64,000 bases of DNA. Origin: Sambucus nigra. Lineage: Eukaryota > Streptophyta > Magnoliopsida > Dipsacales > Adoxaceae. The stretch spans positions 275,642,109-275,706,108 of the forward strand of contig OX422222.1 in the NCBI GenBank assembly GCA_949130495.1, written 5' to 3'. Positions 47,561-57,700 of this stretch are shown piece by piece (position 1 is the first letter of the stretch; every line of letters begins with the position of its first letter). The translations under genes and the position numbers were made by a program. Below the pieces are notes generated by a model that saw only the letters and a list, made by a program, of their open reading frames with translations, had not been told where the DNA came from and did no database searches.

Positions 47561-48456
47561 TGTTCCTAGACTACGGGCAATCTTAGGATGTTTTATTTTT
47601 AGAAAAATTACTTGTTGAAGTTTAATTTCTAGATTTAAATTGAGTTTTGAAGTTTTGTTTCCTAGAACACTTTAAGTTTAATTATTTACAATTTTCATCA
47701 TTAATATTCCAAATTCTTGTTGAACTCTTTTTATCTACGAATCATTGTTATGTCCTACCAAAATTTGGTCATCATCATGAATGCCATGGCATAATTACAC
47801 TTATCGATACTTTAAGGTTACATGTTTTCGTCATAAAAAATAAGAAAACATCAAGAATTTCCCAGGAAAGTAAAAGAACTAAGGTGGGGGATCCCTAAGC
47901 ACTAAGTGTTCCAACTTTGGTTAGCCTAAAATCTAAATGGGTGGATAGCCTTGTGACCAGGTGCATTTTTTCCATAGTTTGACACAGTCCTAAGATTGTG
48001 TGATAACTCTTTTTAAAAGTTAAGGCAAGCAATAAAAACATGAACGCATAAAGATGGGAATATGAAAATATGGAATTAATCAAAAATTTCATAAAGCATT
48101 CATTTAAAAAAAATTATACTGGAAAAGTTGCAAAATGAACATAAACAGTCCTGGCACAAAGTAGTCATCTTTGACGAGTTATCAAATCGACAATCGTACT
48201 TCTTTGTCTTCATTAGAGATAGGCCTAAACCCGTATTTGATATCATGCATTGACAAGTAATATGTCGCCAACTGAAAGGGAACAATGTCTAGTGCTATCC
48301 ATATTTCATTACTTCTAAATGGAGGGTGACTATAAGCAGGGCATTCCATTTGATAGGACTACCAAAGCTCGGAATCTTTGGGGACCTTCATTGATGATAC
48401 TGAGATCATGCATTAGATTAACCCTTGGAGTATGTGATGCAGATAGATAATGAAAG
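47561..48456. other. Unassigned sequence between element B pol and element C
   Basis: It probably holds the 3' end of element B and perhaps part of its 3' LTR. A purine run CTAAGGTGGGGGATCCC ends near 47896 and could be a PPT. No matching LTR start was found to the left of 2083. GAAAG at 48452-48456 is the candidate target duplication of element C. Confidence 0.4.
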
Positions 48457-49180
48457 TGTGGCCATCCCCCGGATATATCCCCCTGCTGCGTGGCGGGAGA
48501 GAATCCCTCTAGGTCTCGTATGTCCCTCTTGGGAGAGCTTCGGCCAACGTCAGTGAATGAGGTGAAAAATGTAGAGAGATAGAGTAGCCAGTCTATTTTA
48601 CTCAAAACAGACAAAAGAAAAGGGAGCCATCCTGAAGGAAAGCATACAAAGACATATTGATACATACGAAACCAAAATGATTCAAAAAGGGTCCGGAGGC
48701 TAAGTTACGAAATGGGAAGGTGTCAGGCACCCATTCCGCCCTTGTGGTCTCTCATGGGTTGTTGTTGTTTCCTTTATTTCCCCATGATATGTGTGCATGT
48801 GTATACATGGTGGAGATAGGAATCATTGACTTGTATCAAGGAAGAGATAAAGCGAGTCATCCATAGGAATGTTCCTAAAAGTAATATTAGAAAATATAAT
48901 TTATGCGATTATCCTAACGTCGATCATTATAGGGGAATGATAACGCATGTGGAATAATACGCCATTTGAGAAAAAATATATATATGTAAATACATATAAT
49001 TTGAGAGAAGTAAGTCTAAATAATATAGAAAAATGGGAAAAGAGTAGAAAAAGGACTCGAGCCTCCGATTTTACCCCGAAATGCCTACGTAACCTATAGA
49101 GGCATCAAAGTCCACGTAGTTCATATGAGAAACGAGGGGTGGGATTTATCCCATAAATCCAACCGGGGACTTCTTTTGTA

Positions 49181-49202
49181 TGTGTGTGTGTGTGTGTGTG
49201 TG
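49181..49202. repeat. (TG)11 microsatellite
   Basis: Eleven TG units inside the element C LTR. The A LTRs lack an equivalent run, so it expanded in this lineage. Confidence 0.9.
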
Positions 49203-49666
49203 TAAAAAAGTGTTATAGTTCTGAGAAAAGTGTAAGAATTCTCGTTTAGAATTTGTGAGTAAATCCTTTTTTTCCTTATTTTTTTGAGTTTTTATTTATA
49301 TGAAAATAAGAGATGTGCAATAATACTAAATAAAAAGTATATTAGGATATGTGAGATGAGAGAATAAAAGTGCTAAGTAATAAAACAAGTTAATGCGAAT
49401 TTATGAGAATTCAAGGAGAGAGTAGGAAGAGTTGGACCTTCTTGAAGATCTTGAGCTTTATCTTGGATGTTGGAGAGAAGCCCTTGCACTTGGATGATGA
49501 TGGAGGGTACTTAATTCACCAAGTGTGATGAAAAGGATGATGAAAACCGAAGGTTGGAAAGGGATTTGGATGTGGAAATCGCGCTGACTTCGAGAGAGTT
49601 TTTCTGGATTCGTTGAGAGTGAGGTATTTCAGATATGGGATCCCTTTACAATGAGGTCAAGCCCAC

Positions 49667-49676
49667 CTTTTTATAG
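49667..49676 (-). promoter_or_regulatory. TATA box of element C LTR
   Basis: CTATAAAAAG on the minus strand. Two palindromes follow upstream of it: TGCCGAGTGGCA (49688-49699) and TGCCGATTGGCA (49712-49723), read on the minus strand. It would drive the genomic RNA. Confidence 0.75.
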
Positions 49677-50500
49677 GCCTAGGTCATTGCCACTCGGCAT
49701 AGCCCTGGTCCTGCCAATCGGCAGGTGTGTTTAGGAACACTCCTGGGACCTACCGTTTGGGAGTCTCTTTTTGGCTCCTTCGGAAAATCGGTCGTAGAGC
49801 ACAAATCGTTGATCCGAATCACACAAGGGGAAAACCATTGGAAAGGTAATTCAGATACCTTCAAAAGTCCTTTGGACCGCTATCGAGTTTGAGAGTTGAC
49901 TTTGGGTCAAATGTGGCTCTGAAGCGCTCATCTCTCCTTTGGACGGGGAAATTTCAGATGCAAATGGATTGTTAGTCCATATGGTAAGTCAGAATCACGT
50001 ACGGGGCGGACCGTTGGAAAGGTTACGAGATGTACTTTGACATTCTAAAGAGTTTGACTCGATTAGGGGAGTTGACTTGGGTCAACTAGGCCATGGAAGC
50101 ATTCGATGACCTCTCAAAATAAAACGGATCATTGGAAAGGGGTTTTAGTGCCCTTTAAAGATTCATTCAGTCTCGATCGAGCTGAAGAGTTGACTTTGGT
50201 CAAATAGATCCCGGGAGTGCTCTGTGGCCTCCTGATCGGGTTTCGGGGGGAAACGAGTCGTTCGTCTACATGGTAAGTATGAATCGCGCATGGGACGGAC
50301 CATTGGAAAGGGGATTTAGTTCCCTTTGAAGATTCATTCAATCTCGATCAAGGTGAAGAGTTTGACTTTTTGGTCAAATGGAGCCTAGGAGTGTTCGATG
50401 AGCTCTAGGTCAATACCCGGGGTATGACTTGGGTTTGCAATGATGAAGAGAGGTGCTAGGGACCTAAGGGGGGGGGAGGTATTAGGATGGGGTGTCTACA

Positions 50501-50512
50501 GATCCCCTCGAC
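50501..50512 (-). promoter_or_regulatory. Element C polypurine tract
   Basis: GTCGAGGGGATC on the minus strand abuts the LTR start TGTAGACACC. It shows that this LTR is the 3' LTR. Confidence 0.8.
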
Positions 50513-50559
50513 GGGTGAGTTTAGAACAAATGATAGCCGTCGAATAGACACCACATGAT

Positions 50560-51010
50560 GTCTTTGAAAGAGGATGATCGGAGGGTGGAGATCAATTCTG
50601 AGGACCTAAGAATGTGGATGACCAATTCTGTGGGCCGAAACCAATTCTAAGGGCTTAAAGATGAGGGTGAACTATTTTACGGGTCGAAGCCAATTCTGCG
50701 GTCTTATAAGAACATGTTGGGGATGGTCTTAAAGGAAGTGATGAGCAAAGAAATGATGGGGGTGACCAACTCTGCGGGCTTAAGGTGAGAAGACCAATTC
50801 TACGGGTCGAGGCCAATTCTTCGGGCTTAAGTTGAGATGACCAATTCCGCAGGTCGAAGCCAATTTTGCGGGCTTAAGGTGTGATGACCAATTATGCGGG
50901 TCGAAGCCAATTCTACAGGCTTAAGGTGAGAAGACCAATTCCACGAACTTAAGTTGAGATGACCAATTATGCGGGTAAAATCCAATTCTATGGGCTTCAG
51001 GTAACAATCC
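50560..51010 (-). repeat. Element C tandem array 1, ~47-bp unit
   Basis: Phrases GACCAATTCTGCGGGTCGA and AGCCAATTCTGCGGGCTTAA alternate over about nine degenerate units. It is the reverse counterpart of the element A array at 40210-40830. Confidence 0.85.
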
Positions 51011-51420
51011 AAGACCAGGGTCAATTTTAACCTAAAGAGGGGTGACGATCAAGGACCGAGGTCAGTTCTAACATAAGAGAGGTGACGACCAAGGATCGAG
51101 GTCAATTCTAACCTAACTAAGGTGATGATCTAAGACCGAGGTCAATTCTAAGGTGACGATCCAAGACCAAGGTCAATTCTAACCTAAGAGAGGTGACGAT
51201 AGAGGACCGAGATCAATTCTGACCTAACTAAGGTGACGATTTAAGACTGAGGTCAATTCTGACCTAAGAGAGGTGACGATCGAGGACTGAGGTCAATTCC
51301 GACCTATATAAGGTGACTATCCAAGATCAGAGGTGATGAACGAGGATCGACGTCAATTCTGACCTAACTAAGGCGACGATCCAAAATCGAGGTAAATTCT
51401 GACCTAAAAGAGGTGTACAT
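51011..51420 (-). repeat. Element C tandem array 2, ~41-bp unit with an ~81-bp dimer
   Basis: Units of the form AGGTGACGATC, GACCGAGGTCAATTCT and GACCTAA recur about ten times. Alternate units carry CTAACTAAGG and CTAAGAGAGG, so the true period is a dimer of about 81 bp. I see no clear counterpart in element A. Confidence 0.8.
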
Positions 51421-52056
51421 TTCCCTCGGGAAAAATTAAGGATTTTACTGGGGATAAAGATTGGATTTTGGGTTTCGCTAAGGAATAGTTAATAAGTTGG
51501 GGAAAATTTAGAGTGGCTTTTGGAGACATTGATGGGGAGAATGATTCTCTAGAATTCCATCGGGGAAATTACCTCGTGATTTTTTTTTGAGCTGAGGAGC
51601 CGATTGCTGGGGAAATCCTTGTATCCTTTGGAGACTTTATAGAGAAAAGGAAAATTTGATGCTATAAACTCCATTGTGGAAGTGATTAGGTGGTCCAGGT
51701 ATTCGACGTATTGCTCGAGGAGGTTTGAGACCTTTGGGGTATAGGAGGCAATCCTGGGAGAAGATACACTTGGCTTTAGGAAACAGGGTTTTTTTTCTTA
51801 AGGGAGTGTGAAATTTCCTTTGTGAAGATGTTCTAAATCTTTCCTAGGGTTTTTAGGAATTTTCTGAGGATTTTTTAGGGTTTTCTGATATTTTTGGGGA
51901 ATTTTTGTACGAAATTGTAAGGCGGTGCTGGTCGCCATGGTGTAGAGGATGCCATTCGGCAGTAGCACGAACTTTTGGGTTTCCTTGAGATGATAAATGG
52001 GCAGTGCCAATCGATAGGTGGGGGGTCAGTGCTAATCAGCATGACCCTTGGCATCC
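51421..52056 (+). promoter_or_regulatory. Spacer and upstream region of the element C PMD-like gene
   Basis: No gene is supported. From 51950 it holds palindrome-like motifs TGCCATTCGGCA (51950-51961), TGCCAATCGATA (52005-52016) and TGCTAATCAGCA (52030-52041), directly before the TATA box. They match the motifs beside the LTR promoter in form. Confidence 0.6.
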
Positions 52057-52066
52057 TATATAAAGG
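52057..52066 (+). promoter_or_regulatory. TATA box of element C PMD-like gene
   Basis: TATATAAAGG lies 59 bp before the ATG at 52125. The spacing gives a start site near 52090 and a short 5' untranslated region. Confidence 0.75.
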
Positions 52067-52124
52067 GGGAGAATTCCCTTCATTTTTCAAAGCTTCTTGC
52101 CTTATCTCTTTCTGTGATTTTCCT

Positions 52125-54259
52125 ATGCGAATCGTTCTAGAATTTTATGATCTAAAAAATGCCCGCTTTGTGAGCACTGTTATACACAGGGAGTGGTTGA
52201 CTGTTGATGACTAGGCGAACTTGGAATGGAGGGACAGGGTGCCTCTTACTTTGGGGAGCGAGAACTCCTTTGACGCGTTCGAGCCGATTGCGGATGAGAG
52301 GACCCTACTGCGGGAGCCATCGCATCATCGCTCTCCGAGGGTGGTGAACCCTGGTGGTTATGTAAGTAAAAATGACATTTGGCATTCCTTTTTTATATTT
52401 CCCTCTTTTTTTAGATTTTGACAAGGATTTTTCTTTTTTACAGTCCGATGTCTCTTTGAATAACATGCATGCCCGCGGGATGACGAGGCTTAAGGATGTC
52501 TAGGAGCATCTTCCACCTATGGTACATTGGGAGGTATCATCAGCGAGTTTTGGGAGGTTGGCATTTGCGCTGGATGAGACGCCTCGTTCGACAACGGTCT
52601 TGTGCGCTCTGGGGGAGAGATAGTGGGACACTACCCACACCTTCCATTTTGGCTTTAGGGAGATGAATGTGACTCCCATAGATGTGCAATAGCTGATGGG
52701 GCTGGATTGAGATGGGGAGCAGATAGAGGTGGATCGCTCCCTATGGGTGAGACCGGAGGCGGTGTGGGTGGCGCTCGCTGACGTGGGGAGGATAGTATCT
52801 GGGGATTCCATTCGGTTGTCCCTGTTGAAGGATGTTTTGTTGGGTAGGGTGGTTGATGTGGAGGACGGGCTGCAGGTGAGGCATATGGCCCGATTGTTTA
52901 TCTTGCTAGCGCAGGGGGGTTTATGGTGGCGTCGAGCGACGGTGTCGTTCACTTGTGGTTCTTGTCATACTTGAGGGTGTTTTCGAACATCCCTTTTTAT
53001 GATTGGGGGAGCTTGACTTTGGCGATGCTCTATTTTTCTCTGGATGCATTCAGCTGGTGCTTGCCAACAGACTTTTACTAGAGCCATATATCTTCTTGAG
53101 GTATTCTTTAATTTGCTCATTTTCCTTTCATTCGCATGTTCCGTATGCGTCTCATTTTTTTTATTGCAAGATCTTATCTTTGATAGACGTGGTTCTATGA
53201 GGTGATTGGGTGTAATACCCAACTGATCGCTCTAAAGGATGAGACTGTTGGAGACTTCTGTCGGTTGTATCGATGGCGCAAGGCCAATCGGCGCTCGAGG
53301 GGATCTCTTTTTCTGGAGGCGGTGCATTAGGTCTTGAATGGCCTGACTAGTGATAGGGTGAGACGTTTCCTTACTTAGTTCTATTCTTTGTATGGTCTGA
53401 TTTTGTATTGGCTTATACTTGCTTGGGATTTTCAGGTGACCTTTTACCCTTGGGGTATTACTATTTAGAACACGGGGTTGACTGGGTGAACGCATAGCTG
53501 CGGCGCTTACTGGCGCATGAGTTCGACCACTCTTGGAATCTTGAGGAGGGGTGGTTCGATAGATCGCTGAGGAGGAGGTGGTGGTGCCACCTGTACGGCC
53601 TCCTATATCTATGAGGCGGGAGCGGCTGCTGCTGAAGGATGCGAGGATCGTGACGATGATCGGCGAGTCCTACCTGTTGTACACTGATATGGTTATGCCA
53701 TATGATTACATGGACTTTGTGATGAGCTGGCTGATGGTGCCCACCATATATAATGCCTTACCTTTCCCTACCGCGGGTTTGAGTCAGTCGGTGGGGTCCT
53801 CCCATAGTGGTGGTGGTCCGTCGACATCTGCGGCGGCGACGACTTCGGAGGTTCCCTTCGTACGGTTGCATACCCCTTTGTTCAACATTCGGCGAGCTGA
53901 TGGAGGGATGGTTCCTATGCTGCATCGTCCTCGTGAGATGGATCCAGAGGAGTTGGGCTTGACAAAGGAGGTCCTTCATCCTGAGGTATAACTTTCCATT
54001 CCTCTCTTTCTTTCTTTTTGATTCTTTTCTGCTTTGATACCAATTTTGCCTTTTCTTGCAGTAAGTCCGGGTGTAGACCACTTGGTTGAGGGATATCAGA
54101 GATTGGACATCTTCGGCGACTGCCCATATTCAGGATGCGATCTCAGTTACTTCTTTCTTGGTGCCATCTGCTTCGTCTGGGGAGGACTCTGGCTCGGGTA
54201 GCGGTGGTGCGTCATCTCATTGCAGGGGGAAAAGAGCGCATCGTAGGGGTGAAGTTTAG
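52125..54259 (+). pseudogene. Element C antisense gene 2, PMD-like with four introns
   Basis: Exons: 52125-52361, 52444-53100, 53187-53357, 53436-53985 and 54062-54259; introns of 82, 86, 78 and 76 bp, all GT...AG. Exon 1 starts MRIVLEFYDL and has EWLTVDD, ending PGGY. Exon 2 has WDTTHTFHFGFREMNVTP, LRVFSNIPFYDWGSLTLAML and ends AIYLLE. Exon 3 starts TWFYEVIG and ends LTSDR. Exon 4 has RIVTMIGESYLLYTD. Exon 5 ends in a Ser/Gly stretch and the basic tail GKRAHRRGEV. The THTFH...EM-T and YDWG...LA-L patterns are those of the plant mobile domain. In-frame TAG/TGA stops lie in exons 1-4, exon 5 starts TAA, and exon 2 has at least two frameshifts. It is antisense to gag-pol. Confidence 0.85.
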
Positions 54260-54747
54260 GTTAGAGGGAGAGAGAGAAAGTGTGGGTTCGGGCTGTGTCC
54301 CGTTGTTTTTGCTTTTCTTTATTTCCTGCAAAATTTGATATAACACAGAATAACATATATATGCAATGAAATGGTTTTTTTATTATCTTTTGTTAATGAT
54401 GAATGAATGCATTCACATGTTCTTTTTACTTTGCTGCTGAGACCGTAAAAAGAGATATTTTTGGGATTTTGAAGGAAAGTTTTAAAGGTGAGAAATTATA
54501 TAAGATGAAAAGGGGATTTTTAAAATTCTGTTGAGAATATTTTTTTTTTCTAATTTTGACAAAAAAGGAAAATTTCCAAAAGTAGGAGGTTGCCGATCGG
54601 CAAGCCCCTTGTCCTGCCTATCGGTAGTTAATTCCAACCCCATCAATTCAAAACCTTGATTAGTACCCTCTTCAGCCTTTGGTACCTTGTGTGGCGGGAT
54701 TCCCTCCGATTTCTGCAGGGGTTATGTCTTATGTGAGGGTTTGCAAG
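54260..54747 (+). promoter_or_regulatory. Spacer and upstream region of the element C DUF7745-like gene
   Basis: The first part is the AT-rich 3' flank of the PMD-like gene. Two palindrome-like motifs, TGCCGATCGGCA (54591-54602) and TGCCTATCGGTA (54615-54626), lie about 120-155 bp before the TATA box. In element A the equivalent pair lies about 145-180 bp before its TATA box. Confidence 0.6.
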
Positions 54748-54757
54748 TATAAAAAAG
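54748..54757 (+). promoter_or_regulatory. TATA box of element C DUF7745-like gene
   Basis: TATAAAAAAG followed by a G run, 87 bp before the ATG at 54844. Element A has TATAAAAAGG at the same relative place. Confidence 0.75.
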
Positions 54758-54843
54758 GGGGTAAGGGTGGAGTATTTTCATCACACCCTCACACTTTTAT
54801 TTTCCCACATTCTCACTTGCTTACTATTTCTTAATCTTGCAAG

Positions 54844-56134
54844 ATGGATCTCCCTGGTAGCATTGAGTTTGCTAACTACCTCTAAGCCCTGGAAGAAATG
54901 TGCTCGTGTAATGTCGACTACGATGCTTTCAACATGCGTCGAGTCTCTTTGTGGTTCAATCGGCCCATTGAGTGGAACATGTTGATGGCGGCGGTACAAT
55001 TTTGGTACCCCGAAGACCATGTATTCTGCTTTGGGTTGGATGAGGTTTGTCCTACCTATGAAGATTTTCTTCCATGCTGGGGATAAATCCTAGCATTGCT
55101 GCGTCTTTAACTGAATTTTCCTGTTCATCCAGGGATTTGTTGGTCGGGCTTCTTCGTATTTTGCCTTCAGTGGATTGGCCACTGGTCATTGAAGGAATGA
55201 TATCCCTTTCGGAGGTGTTATAATCTGTGCATTTGCAGGAGGTTGGTGATGCTGGATATGCCGGAGCCGTTGTTCTGGGCTTGGTTTAAAAATTGCTGCT
55301 GGTGACTGGTGAACTGTTTGTGGACCCACAACTTGTAGTCGTTACTTCATGGATGTCATACCGTTGTAATCCTGCAGCTGTGATACTGGCAGAGACTTTA
55401 AATGTCCTAAATGCCTGGCGAGAAGTTTTTTTGACTTTCTGAGGGGTAGCCCCATGATGTTGTTCATGTGGTTGTCTGAAAGATTTCGCCTGGTGACTCC
55501 TCCAGAATATCCTTTCTTAGCTGTACCCAACTTTTTCTCACGTAATTTTATCAGCGTTGGCTTGGATATTAAGAGATGGGAGAACTGGTTTGTGGAGCAT
55601 GGGGCTCTAAATCTGTACTAGTCAATGCCTTGATGGGGACAGCTGCTGCCTATTCTGGAGCTGGGAGAATATCCGTACGTTCGGCTAGTTGTTCTCAGAC
55701 AGACCTCTTTTTATTTCTCTTGGCGGCTTCTATTCCAATTTGGCTGGGTGCAGGTTGTGCCACCTCGGACACTAGATTTATTTCTCGTAGAAGATTTGAC
55801 TGAGCGTCTGCGCATGCGGCTTGGCTCTTTATGGGAAAGTCGGCATTCGTCGACCCGTCCCTCTCAGTCTGTTGGGAGAGTTTGGCACATCCCTCTGGAT
55901 TATATGAAATGGTTGTGGATATGAGTAGTTAGCAAGATGTTAGAAGTGGAGACTGAACAAAGATGGTTTGCCTTATTTAATACCATGGAAGGAGGTGTTT
56001 TGTTTTTTCCGAAGCTGGTTCGATCTTATCAGTCCAGGGAGCGTCTGCGACACTCTATTCAGGCAGGGGAAGCTTGGGGACCTTAGGATGTAGATGATAA
56101 TGATAGAGCAGGATCCTCTTGTAGCTGTGGATAG
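54844..56134 (+). pseudogene. Element C antisense gene 1, DUF7745-like
   Basis: It starts MDLPGSIEFANYL, then NVDYDAFNMRRVSLWFNRPIEWN and EDHVFCFGLDEVCPTYEDF. After frameshifts it continues DPQLVVVTSWMSYRC, AAVILAETLNVLNAW, GSPMMLFMWLSERFR, then WENWFVEHGALN, QFGWVQVVPPRTLDLFLVED and LGSLWESRHSSTRPSQ. The end is a VWHIPLDYMKW segment and FNTMEGGVLFF. No intron is obvious. It resembles the plant DUF7745 family (from memory), which has no assigned function. Its transcript would run toward and converge with pol. A TAG at 56084 may replace CAG, with the real stop at 56132-56134. Confidence 0.75.
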
Positions 56135-56597
56135 GACTCTTGGAGTGTTTATTTTGTACCGGGAAATATGTTATTTGGCTTTGAAGTTAGGGGCGGGAAT
56201 TATCAGTTCCTTTTCGCATGGAATTGTACCGTAATTTCTTTATAGTGAAATAAACAAGTTTTTGATCATCCAACTGTGCCTTTTTTATGAGTTTTGTATT
56301 TTTGAATTATAAATACCGATCGTTAAGGCATACATAATCTTTTTGTTCAAGTATATGTTAGAATGAACTGTCGTTCTCGGAGATAAGAAGAGAATAGTTT
56401 TTTGCGAAAAAGAAAGGGTCGTGCTCATGTAAAATGTGTGAGCTGCCTACGTACCTCTGGAGTTTTGAAAAAAAAAATTGCTTGAAAATGGTTTTTGCAG
56501 AGGATCAGGCCCACGTAGTTCGGTTTAGAGGGAAATGAAGACTTTTTTTAAGAATAGAAGGGAGATGAGAAGAGTCGTAGCGCGCTGAGATTTCGGA
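56135..56597. other. Element C spacer between antisense genes and pol
   Basis: I see no gene in it. It is the convergent 3' flank shared by the antisense DUF7745-like gene and the pol stop. A possible polyadenylation signal AATAAA at about 56248 follows the antisense gene. Confidence 0.5.
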
Positions 56598-57700
56598 CTA
56601 GGGGTAGAATTTCTTAAAACGGTCCAGGTTGACTGGATGAGCCATCTCTTCTCCATCTAGGTCTGTGAGCATGGCGGCATCGCGGGACAAAATCTTCTTT
56701 ATAATGTATGGGCCACTCCAATTGGGCTTGAATTTCCCTCTGGGGTCCTAGATGTGTTCTATTATTTCTTTGAGGGCTAAATCCCCCTCTCGGATACCGC
56801 GGTCCTTAACTCTCTTATTGAATGATCGGGCTATTCGGTGATGGTACCCTTGTATGGGGTATAAAGATTTCAATCTCCTTTCATCTAGGAGGGTCATCTC
56901 GTCAAGACGGCTTTGCCACCAGTCTTCTTTGCTGACCTTGATTTCAAGCAAGACGCATAATGAGGATATATTTAGATCCACGGGTAGTAATGATTCCATG
57001 TCGTAGACTAGAGAGTAAGGGGTAGCCCCAGTAGAGATTCAGATTGACGTCCGATAGCCCCAAAGGGCGTAAGGGATTCGGTCAACCCAATCTCGTCAAC
57101 TTTCGATCATCTTACTGATGATGGCTTTGAGGTTCTTGTTGGCACCTTTGACTGCACCATTGGTCTGAGGTCGGTAGGGAGAAGCTTTGTGTCTCTGAAT
57201 CCCATACTCACTGACCACTTCTGTTACTTTTGCCTTAAAATGCATCCCGTTGTCTTATACTAGCTCGTACGGAACCCCATATCGACAGATGATGTTTTTC
57301 TTGATGAATTTGGCCACTTTCTTGGCATTCAGCACTGCGTATGATTTAGCTTCGACCCATTTGGTGAAGTAACCAATGGCAACTAGGATGAACTCATGAT
57401 CATTGGAATCCTTCAGTGTAACCTTCCCTATGATGTGGATACCCCATGGGAAGTCATGTTGTATAATCACGCGGAGGCAGATGCTGAAGATTGGAGAACT
57501 ATTGGCATTTGAGGCATCTCTGAACATAGGCGGTGCAATCTTGGGTCATGGTGGTCCAGTAGTAGCTTTGTCGGATGATCTTATTGGCAATTATGTGACC
57601 GTTCATGTGGGGCCCGCATTCTCCGATGTGGATTCTCTGCATTACCTCTTCAATGTCAATCCCCTGCGATGTAGTGTAAATGGGTTCCATCGAAGTTTCT
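56598..57700 (-). pseudogene. Element C integrase
   Basis: The zinc domain shows CGPHMNGHIIANKIIRQSYYW and QRCLKCQ (HHCC complete). The core has PWGIHIIGKVTLKDSNDHEF, LVAIGYFTKWVEAKSYAV, AKKVAKFIKKNIICRYGVP, then YDNGMHF, SPYRPQTNGAVKGANK and PYALWGYRT. The C-terminal domain has LLDERRLKSLYPIQGYHH and DPRGKFKPNWSGPYI, ending FYP and a TAG stop at 56598-56600. The D-D-E residues are hard to place because AVKGANK replaces the usual AVEAANK, so the catalytic Glu is changed to Lys. Several stops interrupt the frame. Confidence 0.85.

Larger units (their letters stand above)
2084..47895 (+). mobile_element. Element B: decayed Tat-like Ty3/gypsy retrotransposon, split by element A
   Basis: The oldest layer of the nest. 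Gag runs up to 3055, is interrupted by element A, and continues from 42958. It is followed by an aspartic protease, RT with a YIDD motif, RNase H and integrase up to about 47560, all on the + strand. The domain order PR-RT-RH-INT is that of Ty3/gypsy, and the gag and RT style fits the Tat lineage. Stops and frameshifts occur throughout. Both outer boundaries are uncertain: a candidate PBS is at 2092, and a purine-rich AAGGTGGGGGATCCC near 47880-47895 could be the polypurine tract. Confidence 0.7.
48457..50500 (-). repeat. Element C 3' LTR
   Basis: Read on the minus strand it begins TGTAGACACCCC and ends GGATGGCCACA. It aligns with both A LTRs. It contains an (TG)11 microsatellite at 49181-49202, the TATA box at 49667-49676, the paired palindromes at 49688-49723, and U3 repeats at about 49850-50440. 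Confidence 0.9.

Noticed and set aside
50560..51420. Regular repeats that might suggest a CRISPR array
   Set aside because: The units are directly tandem without unique spacers, in a plant retrotransposon. They are a minisatellite.
52500..52952. 150-codon minus-strand frame
   Set aside because: It is the reverse shadow of PMD exon 2. The + strand shows the conserved protein and the splice sites.
53101..53170. Alternative acceptor for PMD intron 2 at TTGCAAG (53169-53170)
   Set aside because: Using the acceptor at 53185-53186 instead joins AIYLLE to TWFYEVIG in frame, exactly as in element A, so the later AG is preferred.
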